Under the pieces are notes generated by a model, which worked only from the letters and a program-made list of their open reading frames with translations, was not told the origin of the DNA and did not search any database. DNA of 6,796 nt from JBEKYD01 sp049509915 (GTDB lineage: Bacteria; Acidobacteriota; Terriglobia; Bryobacterales; Bryobacteraceae), in NCBI GenBank assembly GCA_049509915.1, contig JBEKZL010000339.1, positions 1 through 6,796 of the forward strand, written 5' to 3'. This document shows positions 1 to 5,237 of the stretch, one piece after another. Numbering within the stretch: position 1 is the first letter of the stretch; each line of letters starts with the position of its first letter. The position numbers were made by a program, and so were the translations under genes.

Positions 1-143
1 CCGCGGAGTTCATTGAGGCCGCTGGTAATGGTAACGCGCGACATCCCCGTCAGTTTTGACAGATGGCTTGTCCCCCCTCGGCCCAGTTCCAAGGCTTTCT
101 CGGCAACGAAGAGTCGCGCCTGATACTCATTCAACGTAGTCAT
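1..143 (-). CDS. ISAzo13-family transposase, N-terminal part (runs off left edge)
   Basis: Reading the minus strand from ATG at 143 gives 47 codons that stay open to the window edge. The protein begins MTTLNEYQARLFVAEKALEL, then GRGGTSHLSKLTGMSRVTI and TSGLNELR. The layout (L-N-E-x-Q-x-R-L-F near the start, a G-R-G-G turn, then a helix-turn-helix of the form S-x-x-T-G-x-S-R-x-T-I-x-x-G-L-x-E-L) is what I know from the N-terminus of ISAzo13-family (Rhodopirellula-type) DDE transposases, where this HTH is thought to bind the element ends. The catalytic DDE core would lie beyond the left edge and is not seen, so I cannot say whether the gene is intact. Upstream of the ATG there is only a weak GGTGG-like ribosome site. 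It is transcribed away from the five plus-strand genes. A different HTH protein is possible but less likely. Confidence 0.78.
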   Translation of the reverse strand, partial: MTTLNEYQARLFVAEKALELGRGGTSHLSKLTGMSRVTITSGLNELR

Positions 144-246
144 TACCCGCAACCACCGGCGCTCCGCCAGAGAGGCCGGCACTACTGTCCGTTTTGCGTA
201 GCTCTTCACCTATGCAAAACATACACCCGTTAATACGTTTTGTACA
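1..246 (-). mobile_element. Probable end of an ISAzo13-type insertion sequence (boundary uncertain)
   Basis: The transposase 5' end at 1-143 implies that the upstream end of the insertion sequence lies a short way to its right. A plausible boundary is the AT-rich patch at about 200-260, which contrasts with the GC-rich DNA on both sides and carries repeated GTTTTG hexamers (191-196 and 237-242 on plus, 215-220 on minus). The opposite end of the element is outside the window, so no terminal inverted repeat or target duplication can be matched. The right limit given here is a guess from composition only. Confidence 0.35.
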
Positions 247-564
247 GATTATTATTTAACGCCGACCAAATGTTGCGGCCCGCTTCCTTGCTCCCGTCTC
301 TCTCAACGGCTTTCGACGCCCTGTTGTGGCCGGCGGCATCTCTGCCTTCGGCTGAGGCCTGCTACCGGGCGCTCCGGCGCTTACCCGGGCAAGACTTGCA
401 CTTGCTAGAAGAACGCGTCTTTCAGGACGCACCATGGTTCCAGTGTAACGGCGCACTTCGGTTCGCGCTGTCTATGACGCAACTGGAAGCCGCGATGCGA
501 AGCACGACGGAGGGGCCAACTGGACAAGCGGGGGTTTCGCGTCCGACCATGGAGGTTTACAAGA
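144..564. other. Gene-free interval between transposase and ROK gene
   Basis: No convincing gene lies in these 421 bases. The first ~100 bases are probably insertion-sequence end plus the divergent leader of the transposase. An AT-rich patch at about 200-260 contains TTGTAC (240-245) and TATTAT-like stretches and could hold a promoter, but no -35/-10 pair with normal spacing stands out. From 260 to 550 the DNA is GC-rich without recognisable domain-coding potential; a reading frame opening with TTG at 240 runs through it but continues out of frame into the ROK gene and resembles no family I know. The interval ends with the ROK ribosome binding site. It may include remnants of a sequence disrupted by the insertion. 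Confidence 0.5.
551..555 (+). promoter_or_regulatory. Shine-Dalgarno GGAGG of the ROK gene
   Basis: A perfect GGAGG sits 9 bases before GTG 565 and 15 bases before ATG 571; a third in-frame start, ATG 577, is further still. The spacing favours GTG 565 as the start, although the protein would differ by only two or four residues with the others. Confidence 0.7.
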
Positions 565-1974
565 GTGACCATGTCCATGTCCTTTGCTTTGTCGCCCAAG
601 TTCCGTCCGGTGCTCGACCCGGACTTCGTGCCGGCGTCGCTGTGGCGCGGTGCCTATTGCGATCGATTGGCGGCGTGCGGCGGTGGCATCCCGTTTGCGC
701 TGGCTCTCGAGCGGGCCGATGGCGCGGTCAGCACGCTGCGGACGGCCGCGCTGCCGCACGAAGGCGCGAGCGTCGCGCTGAACCAGCGCTACGCGGAACG
801 GCTGCTGAAATTCCTGCTCTGGCAAAAAGGCGGCTGGCGGGTTTGGGTAGGCGGGGAGCCGCGGCTGGCGGATTTTCTGCGCTCGGTTTATTCGCCGGCG
901 GGCGCGCGCGCGTTCGACTCCCAGTTTATGGGTGAGCGTGTCTACGGCCGGCCCATGGCCATCGAACGCGTTGGCTTCGAAGCCGTGCCCGAGGAACGCG
1001 AACGGGCAGCGCCGCTGGGCCGCCACCTGGACGGATTCCGGATCGGCTTCGACCTGGGGGCGAGCGACCGCAAATGCGCGGCGGTGGTGGATGGGAAAGT
1101 GATATTCAGCGACGAAGTGGCATGGAACCCGAGTACGCAGGCCGACCCGCGCTACCACTTCGACGGCATCCACGATTCGCTGCGCCGTGCCGCCGCCCAT
1201 CTGCCGCGGGTGGATGCCATCGGCGGAAGCGCGGCGGGCGTATACGTGGCAAACGAAGTGCGTGTGGGCTCGCTCTACCGGGCCGTGCCGCGGGAGCTAT
1301 TCGACACCCGCGTTCGCCGCCTCTTTTTCGAGCTGCAATCGGCCTGGGGTGGGGTACCGTTGGAAGTAGTGAACGATGGCGAGGTGACGGCGCTGGCGGG
1401 CTCGATGGCGCTTGGCGATAACGCGGTGCTCGGCATCGCCATGGGTAGCAGCCTGGCGGCCGGATACGTCACCCCGCGGGGCGGCATTACCAGTTGGCTC
1501 AACGAACTGGCGTTCGTGCCCGTGGATTACCGCGAAAACGCGCCGGTGGACGAGTGGTCGGGGGATGGCGGCGTGGGCGCGCAGTATTTTTCGCAGCAGG
1601 CCGTGGGGCGGCTGTTGCAACCGGCCGGGATCGAACTGCCGGCCGAGATGCCGCTGCCGGTGAAGTTGGAACAGGTGCAGAAGCTAGCGGCCGCGGGCGA
1701 TGCGCGCGCCCTACGGATTTACGACACCATCGGCGTTTATTTTGGCTACAACATCGCGCACTATGCCGAGTTTTACGAGGTACGCAATCTGCTGGTGCTG
1801 GGCCGCGTGTTGACCGGCGTGGGCGGCGACCGCATCCTGGAAGTAGCCACCCAGGTTTTGAAAGCCGAGTTTCCCGAGCTGGCCGAGCGCATCCGATTTC
1901 ATATTCCAGGGGAACTCGAGAAACGCCACGGGCAGGCCATCGCGGCGGCCAGTTTGCCGGCGCTAAGAGCGTAA
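565..1974 (+). CDS. ROK-superfamily sugar kinase-like protein with N-terminal extension
   Basis: The 469-residue protein has a ROK/actin-fold ATPase core starting around residue 157. Visible motifs are phosphate-1 GFDLGASDRK (161-170), an ND pair at 270-271 in the position of the catalytic base of ROK kinases (D271), and a phosphate-2-like segment GIAMGSSLAAGYV (290-302). ROK kinases phosphorylate hexoses and amino sugars with ATP in the cytoplasm. Several core features are unusual. The E-G-H-type sugar motif reads NELAFVPV (313-320), with Phe where His is expected, and the cysteine zinc motif is absent: the matching region WSGDGGVGAQYFSQQA (331-346) has no Cys. About 156 N-terminal residues precede the core, while typical ROK kinases total about 300 residues. 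This extension shows no helix-turn-helix of the NagC/Mlc kind, so a ROK repressor is unlikely. The start is GTG, chosen for its GGAGG. The gene is followed after 52 bases by a PIG-L deacetylase in the same direction, which suggests amino-sugar metabolism. Family assignment is fairly firm; kinase activity and substrate are inferred. Confidence 0.8.
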   Translation: MTMSMSFALSPKFRPVLDPDFVPASLWRGAYCDRLAACGGGIPFALALERADGAVSTLRTAALPHEGASVALNQRYAERLLKFLLWQKGGWRVWVGGEPRLADFLRSVYSPAGARAFDSQFMGERVYGRPMAIERVGFEAVPEERERAAPLGRHLDGFRIGFDLGASDRKCAAVVDGKVIFSDEVAWNPSTQADPRYHFDGIHDSLRRAAAHLPRVDAIGGSAAGVYVANEVRVGSLYRAVPRELFDTRVRRLFFELQSAWGGVPLEVVNDGEVTALAGSMALGDNAVLGIAMGSSLAAGYVTPRGGITSWLNELAFVPVDYRENAPVDEWSGDGGVGAQYFSQQAVGRLLQPAGIELPAEMPLPVKLEQVQKLAAAGDARALRIYDTIGVYFGYNIAHYAEFYEVRNLLVLGRVLTGVGGDRILEVATQVLKAEFPELAERIRFHIPGELEKRHGQAIAAASLPALRA

Positions 1975-1982
1975 GTTACCGT

Positions 1983-2005
1983 GCCGCGACCGTCAGGGAG
2001 CGGTT
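1983..2005 (+). repeat. REP-like hairpin repeat, copy 1
   Basis: The sequence is GCCGCGACC-GTCA-GGGAGCGGTT and differs from copy 2 (2878-2900) at one of 23 positions. As RNA the arms GCCGC/GCGGT pair, followed by a symmetric tandem G.A mismatch, two C-G pairs and a four-base loop GUCA. It lies between the ROK stop codon and the PIG-L ribosome binding site, so it would be in the leader of a PIG-L transcript or between two genes of one transcript. There is no U-tract after the hairpin, so it is not a classic terminator. Confidence 0.7.
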
Positions 2006-2009
2006 CTTT

Positions 2010-2023
2010 AGGAGCTATAAAAT
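2010..2023 (+). promoter_or_regulatory. AGGAG ribosome site and overlapping TATAAA element before PIG-L gene
   Basis: AGGAG at 2010-2014 lies 12 bases before ATG 2027, slightly long spacing but the only candidate. It is followed at once by CTATAAAAT (2015-2023), whose TATAAA (2016-2021) resembles a -10 box. A transcript started from it would begin at about the ATG and lack the Shine-Dalgarno, so the ribosome-site reading is preferred and co-transcription with the ROK gene is the simpler view. Confidence 0.45.
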
Positions 2024-2026
2024 CTT

Positions 2027-2890
2027 ATGCACTTTCATCAACCCAATGTGGACTTCTTCGTGCCGGACGGCACGGCGCCGGAAGAGGCCCTGGCGCGCAC
2101 CACGCACCTTTGTGTGTCCGCGCACCAGGACGATATCGAGATCATGGCGTACCATGGCATCGCCGCCTGCTTCGGCCGGAAGGACCGGTGGTTCACCGGC
2201 GTTGTCGTGACCAATGGAGCGGGCAGCCCGCGCAGCGGGATCTATGGCGATTACACCGACGAGGAAATGCAGAAGGTGCGCGTGATCGAGCAGCGCAAGG
2301 CGGCCTTTGTGGGCGACTACGCCTGCCAGTTGCAGCTCGGGTTTACCAGCGGGCAGGTGAAGAACGCGGCTGAAACCGGCGTAGTGGCGGACCTGGTCCA
2401 GATTTTCCGCGCGGCCCGCCCCGAAGTGGTGTACCTGCACAACCTGGCCGATAAACACGATACCCACGTCAGCGTCGCGCTGCGCGCGATCGCGGCGCTG
2501 CGAGCGGCGGCGGCGGAATTGAAGCCGCGCAAGGTTTACGGCTGCGAAGTATGGCGCGATCTGGATTGGCTGCCGGACGCCGATAAACAGGTGTTGGCGG
2601 TGAGCGAGCGCTCCAATATCGCCGCCGCGCTGGTGGGCGTTTTCGATTCGCAGGTGACCGGGGGCAAACGCTACGATCTGGCCACGGCCGGCCGGCGCCT
2701 GGCTCATGCCACCTACTTCGCTTCGCATGGCACCGACCAGGAATCCGCCTTGAACTTCGCCATGGACCTGACGCCGCTGGTGGAGAATCCCAACTTGCCG
2801 ATCTCGGGTTATGTGCTGGGATTTGTGGATCGCTTCCGCGAAGACGTGGCGGGGAAGCTGCGGACGTTTGGGTCAGAGCCGCGACCGTAA
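2027..2890 (+). CDS. PIG-L family zinc-dependent deacetylase (LmbE-like)
   Basis: The 287-residue cytoplasmic protein (no signal peptide) carries the PIG-L signature AHQDDIE at 32-38, a variant of AHPDDE with Gln for Pro. By family knowledge H33 and D36 bind zinc and D35 is the general base. The second motif HNLADKHDTH (138-147) supplies the third zinc ligand, probably H147, with H144 close by, so the active site looks complete. PIG-L enzymes remove N-acetyl groups from N-acetylglucosamine-containing substrates, as in MshB, BshB and the GPI pathway enzyme. Nothing here points to mycothiol or bacillithiol: no MshA/MshC or BshA/BshC gene is in view. The position directly downstream of a ROK sugar kinase-like gene suggests a role in deacetylating an amino sugar or its conjugate, but the substrate is inferred. 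The last codons and the TAA stop fall inside repeat copy 2, so the terminal residues EPRP are encoded by the repeat. Length is slightly above the usual 220-270 residues. Confidence 0.88.
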   Translation: MHFHQPNVDFFVPDGTAPEEALARTTHLCVSAHQDDIEIMAYHGIAACFGRKDRWFTGVVVTNGAGSPRSGIYGDYTDEEMQKVRVIEQRKAAFVGDYACQLQLGFTSGQVKNAAETGVVADLVQIFRAARPEVVYLHNLADKHDTHVSVALRAIAALRAAAAELKPRKVYGCEVWRDLDWLPDADKQVLAVSERSNIAAALVGVFDSQVTGGKRYDLATAGRRLAHATYFASHGTDQESALNFAMDLTPLVENPNLPISGYVLGFVDRFREDVAGKLRTFGSEPRP

Positions 2891-2900
2891 GGGAGCGGTT
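2878..2900 (+). repeat. REP-like hairpin repeat, copy 2, overlapping the PIG-L stop codon
   Basis: The sequence is GCCGCGACC-GTAA-GGGAGCGGTT. As RNA it forms six outer pairs when A2877 is included (A2877-U2900 to C2882-G2895, one of them G-U), a tandem G.A mismatch (G2883-A2894, A2884-G2893), two C-G pairs, and the loop G2887-A2890, which is a GNRA tetraloop (GUAA). The loop contains the TAA stop of the PIG-L gene at 2888-2890. No U-tract follows. Confidence 0.75.
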
Positions 2901-2914
2901 GTTGGATACACGGC

Positions 2915-2920
2915 TATAAT
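2915..2920 (+). promoter_or_regulatory. Consensus -10 box TATAAT before hydrolase gene
   Basis: A perfect TATAAT lies 21 bases before ATG 2942. No -35 box is recognisable 16-18 bases upstream; TTGTTG at 2899-2904 is too close. Transcription from here would start near 2927 and leave a leader of about 15 bases containing GGGGG (2930-2934), the probable weak ribosome site 7 bases before the ATG. This would let the hydrolase be expressed apart from the ROK/PIG-L pair. Confidence 0.4.
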
Positions 2921-2941
2921 CGCCAAAGTGGGGGCTTTGCT

Positions 2942-3658
2942 ATGAGGGAAGAGCCTGTCGAGATTCGGACCGTCGATGGGGCGGCCGAAGGGTTTCTGTA
3001 TAGGAGCGAGGAGAGCCGCGGACCGGGGTTTCTGCTTCTCGCCGATATCGGCGGCATTCGTCCGGCGCAACGCGAGATGGCGGCGAGGATTGCGGGCACC
3101 GGGTACACGGTGCTGCTGCCTAACTTGTTTTACCGGACGCACCGTGTGCCTTTGTTCGAACCACCGATGAACTTTGCCGATGAGGTTACGCGGCGAAGAT
3201 TCGCCGAATTGAAGGCCGCCCTTCCGCCCGACGCGATCGAACGCGACGCCGCCGGCTACGCCGATTTTCTGGCGGCGCACAGCGGGCGGGCGAAAGGGCC
3301 GATCGGCGTGATAGGGCTCTGTTTTGCCGGAGCAGCCGCGATGCGCATTGCCGCCGCGGCTGCTTCCTTTCATGGCGGCGGTCTGTTTACGGATGCGCCG
3401 GATAGCTCGCATCTTCTCTTGCCGCGCATCCGGGCGCGGCTCTATTTCGGCCACGCAGTGGAAGACCGCGCCATGCCGGCCGATGCGATCGTGAAATTCG
3501 AGGCAGCGCTGGCCGCGTGGGGCGGCCGTTACGAGAGCGAAACCTACGCGGGCGCTTATCGCAGTTGGACGGTGCCCGACAGCCCGGTGTATAACCAGCC
3601 GCAAGCCGAACGCGCGTTTGGGAAGCTGACAGAGCTGCTGGCGGCAACGCTGCCGTAG
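2942..3658 (+). CDS. Dienelactone hydrolase-family alpha/beta protein, catalytic His replaced by Arg
   Basis: The 238-residue protein has the usual length and order of a dienelactone hydrolase-family alpha/beta-hydrolase, with no signal peptide. Visible landmarks are LADIGGIRPAQREMA (33-47), where D35 sits at the position of the Glu that contacts the nucleophile in classic DLH; the strand GYTVLLPNLFYR (54-65); the nucleophile elbow GLCFAG (125-130) with C127; the acid D175 in HAVEDRAMP (171-179); and the C-terminal segment YAGAYRSWTVPDSPVYN (202-218). In the family this last segment normally reads G-A-x-H-G-W/F-T, with His as the third triad member. Here the His-Gly pair is R207-S208 (codons CGC and AGT at 3560-3565), so the triad appears as Cys-Asp-Arg. 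The flanking residues are conserved, so this is not a frameshift. The protein may be catalytically impaired, use another base, or have a binding role. It starts 51 bases after the PIG-L gene, but its own -10 box suggests possible separate expression. Family call firm; substrate unknown. Confidence 0.85.
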   Translation: MREEPVEIRTVDGAAEGFLYRSEESRGPGFLLLADIGGIRPAQREMAARIAGTGYTVLLPNLFYRTHRVPLFEPPMNFADEVTRRRFAELKAALPPDAIERDAAGYADFLAAHSGRAKGPIGVIGLCFAGAAAMRIAAAAASFHGGGLFTDAPDSSHLLLPRIRARLYFGHAVEDRAMPADAIVKFEAALAAWGGRYESETYAGAYRSWTVPDSPVYNQPQAERAFGKLTELLAATLP

Positions 3659-3693
3659 GGAACGGCAGGGAACAACCGCGCCAATCGACGGCG

Positions 3694-3715
3694 ACCGCTC
3701 CGTAACGGTCGTGGC
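3694..3715 (-). repeat. REP-like hairpin repeat, copy 3, inverted
   Basis: On the minus strand this reads GCCACGACC-GTTA-CGGAGCGGT and matches copy 2 at 19 of 22 positions. It lies in the 181-base space between the hydrolase stop and the MBOAT gene, opposite in orientation to copies 1 and 2. The substitutions break the pair that closes the four-base loop but allow a shifted CCG-UUA-CGG hairpin. On the plus strand CGACCG (3692-3697) and CGGTCG (3706-3711) form a perfect 6-bp inverted repeat around an 8-base loop. No U-tract follows. Confidence 0.55.
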
Positions 3716-3833
3716 CCGGTTACAAATCCGTCCGACGCGTTAGTTTTGGCGGCCTTGAGTAACTGGGCGAGGAACACAAAAGAATCCTGCCCGTTGCGGC
3801 GACCCGCTCGCTGTTCGATTGCTGTCTGCTGGC

Positions 3834-3839
3834 TACAAT
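3834..3839 (+). promoter_or_regulatory. -10-like TACAAT directly before MBOAT start
   Basis: GGCTACAAT (3831-3839) closely resembles GGCTATAAT before the hydrolase gene and abuts ATG 3840. No good -35 is seen; CTGTTC at 3811-3816 is a poor match. If used, transcription would begin near 3846, beyond ATG 3840, and the message would be leaderless or nearly so, starting at GTG 3846 or GTG 3852. Confidence 0.35.
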
Positions 3840-5234
3840 ATGCCTGTGCAAGTGTCGGCGGGGACTTATTACGTTTTTGTAGCTGCGGTCTTCTTTCTGT
3901 ATTGGGCGTTGGCCGGTTCGCGGCATGCGCGGCTTGGTGTGGTCTTACTCGCCAATTATCTTTTCGCGGCGCGCTATGGGCTGTTCTATGTGGTTCTGCT
4001 GCCGCTTTGCTCGTCGATCGATTTCCTGGTGGGCCTGGGGCTGATGCGTTTTCGGGCCCCGGCGGCGCGCAGGCTGCTCATGGGAGTCAGCCTGCTATTG
4101 AACCTGGGCCTGCTGGTGGGATCGCGCCACCTGGGGTGGGTGCTGGGCCGTCTCGGCGGCGGCCCGGCGCACTGGGATTGGGTCTTTCCGCTGGGGCTTT
4201 CTTTTTATACCCTGCAGGCGCTGACTTACACCATCGATCTCTATCGAGGAGACGCGGAAGGCACCCACAGCTTGCTGGAATACCTGGCTTCGGTGGCTTT
4301 TTTCCCCACCCTGCTGGCCGGGCCGATCACACGCGTGGCCGACCTGGTGAGCCAGTGGGCCAAACCGCCGGCGCTCGATCGGTCCGAGGGCGGGCGGGCG
4401 TTCTTTCTGATCGGCTTGGGGTTGCTGAAGAAAGCCTTCCTGGCAAATTTCCTGGCTGAGAACCTCGTCAATCGCGTGTTCGATACGCCTACGCTTTATA
4501 GCGGCGCCGAAACGCTGATTGCGGTCTACGCCTATTCGCTGGAGTTGTACTTCGATTTCTCCGGCTACACAGACATTGCTCGCGGCGTGGCCATGCTGTT
4601 GGGCATCCGCCTGCCGATTAATTTCGACCGCCCTTACATCGCCGCCAACCTGACCGATTTCTGGCGGCGTTGGCACCTGAGCTTTTCCAACTGGCTGCGC
4701 GACTACCTTTACTTTTCCCTGCCCGGAGCGCGCACCAGGCTGATGCCGTACGTCAACCTGGCCATCACCATGGTGCTGGGCGGGCTATGGCATGGCGTGA
4801 CCTGGACGTTCTTCGCATGGGGCCTGCTGCACGGCACCGGCCTCGCGGCCACCCGCGCCTGGATTGTGAAGCGCGGCCGCAAGCGGAAGCCCGCCAACCC
4901 GTGGGCCAGGGCCGCGGCCGTTTTCGGAACCTATCAATTCGTCTGTCTGACATGGGTATTCTTCCGCGCCTCCAGCATGGAGAACGCGTGGGCGATTCTA
5001 GGCCGGATCGGTTCGCTTTCACTGGGCTTCGAGAACATATCGCTGACTCTTTTGGCCGCGCTGGGGATCGGCGCGGCTACCTTCGCGGTGCGCAAGCAGT
5101 GGTACGCATGGGCGGAAGAGCGCTTCGCGCGCAGCCCGTTCTGGGTGCATACGGCGGCGCTGCTGATAGTAACGGTGGCGATCCGGCTGCTCGGTGGAAG
5201 GGCTAACGTGCCGTTCGTGTACTCGCGGTTCTAG
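3840..5234 (+). CDS. MBOAT-family membrane O-acyltransferase (AlgI/PatA-like)
   Basis: From ATG 3840 the protein has 464 residues and many hydrophobic segments, beginning with YYVFVAAVFFLYWAL (10-24). MBOAT signatures are clear: LLAGPITR (158-165), YFDFSGYTDIARG (237-249), FWRRWHLSFSNWLRDYLYF (274-292) and GGLWHGVTWTFFAWGLLHG (314-332), where H318 is the essential membrane-embedded histidine of the family. The C-terminus PFVYSRF matches the usual P-F-I-Y-x-x-F end, so the gene is complete. Enzymes of the AlgI/PatA/DltB group take an acyl group, usually acetyl, from a cytoplasmic donor and move it across the inner membrane to a periplasmic partner. The next gene, three bases away, encodes an SGNH protein, the expected partner, so I infer O-acetylation of peptidoglycan or an exported polysaccharide. 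No Dlt or alginate genes are nearby. The start is uncertain: TTG 3819 would add seven residues, GTG 3846 or 3852 would remove two or four, and none has a good ribosome site. Confidence 0.92.
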   Translation: MPVQVSAGTYYVFVAAVFFLYWALAGSRHARLGVVLLANYLFAARYGLFYVVLLPLCSSIDFLVGLGLMRFRAPAARRLLMGVSLLLNLGLLVGSRHLGWVLGRLGGGPAHWDWVFPLGLSFYTLQALTYTIDLYRGDAEGTHSLLEYLASVAFFPTLLAGPITRVADLVSQWAKPPALDRSEGGRAFFLIGLGLLKKAFLANFLAENLVNRVFDTPTLYSGAETLIAVYAYSLELYFDFSGYTDIARGVAMLLGIRLPINFDRPYIAANLTDFWRRWHLSFSNWLRDYLYFSLPGARTRLMPYVNLAITMVLGGLWHGVTWTFFAWGLLHGTGLAATRAWIVKRGRKRKPANPWARAAAVFGTYQFVCLTWVFFRASSMENAWAILGRIGSLSLGFENISLTLLAALGIGAATFAVRKQWYAWAEERFARSPFWVHTAALLIVTVAIRLLGGRANVPFVYSRF

Positions 5235-5237
5235 ACG

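Noticed and set aside
240..935. 231-codon plus-strand open frame starting with TTG
   Set aside because: It overlaps the ROK gene out of frame for more than half its length, its C-terminal part is Arg/Ala/Gly-rich as expected of a GC-rich shadow frame, and its first 100 residues match no family I know.
565..1035. NagC/Mlc-type DNA-binding domain at the ROK N-terminus
   Set aside because: I see no helix-turn-helix pattern in the first 156 residues, so a ROK transcriptional repressor is not supported.
1983..2005. Hairpin repeats as rho-independent terminators
   Set aside because: None of the copies is followed by a run of T, and the stems are interrupted by G.A mismatches.
2015..2728. 237-codon minus-strand open frame over the PIG-L gene
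   Set aside because: It is antisense to a gene with clear catalytic motifs and has shadow-like composition without any domain.
3560..3565. Frameshift or pseudogene explanation for the missing His in the hydrolase
   Set aside because: Sequence on both sides stays in frame with the family pattern and the gene runs to a normal length and stop, so a simple substitution is the better explanation.
1983..3715. Repeats as a CRISPR array
   Set aside because: There are only three copies, about 0.8-0.9 kb apart, separated by genes, and one is inverted; there are no regular spacers and no cas genes.
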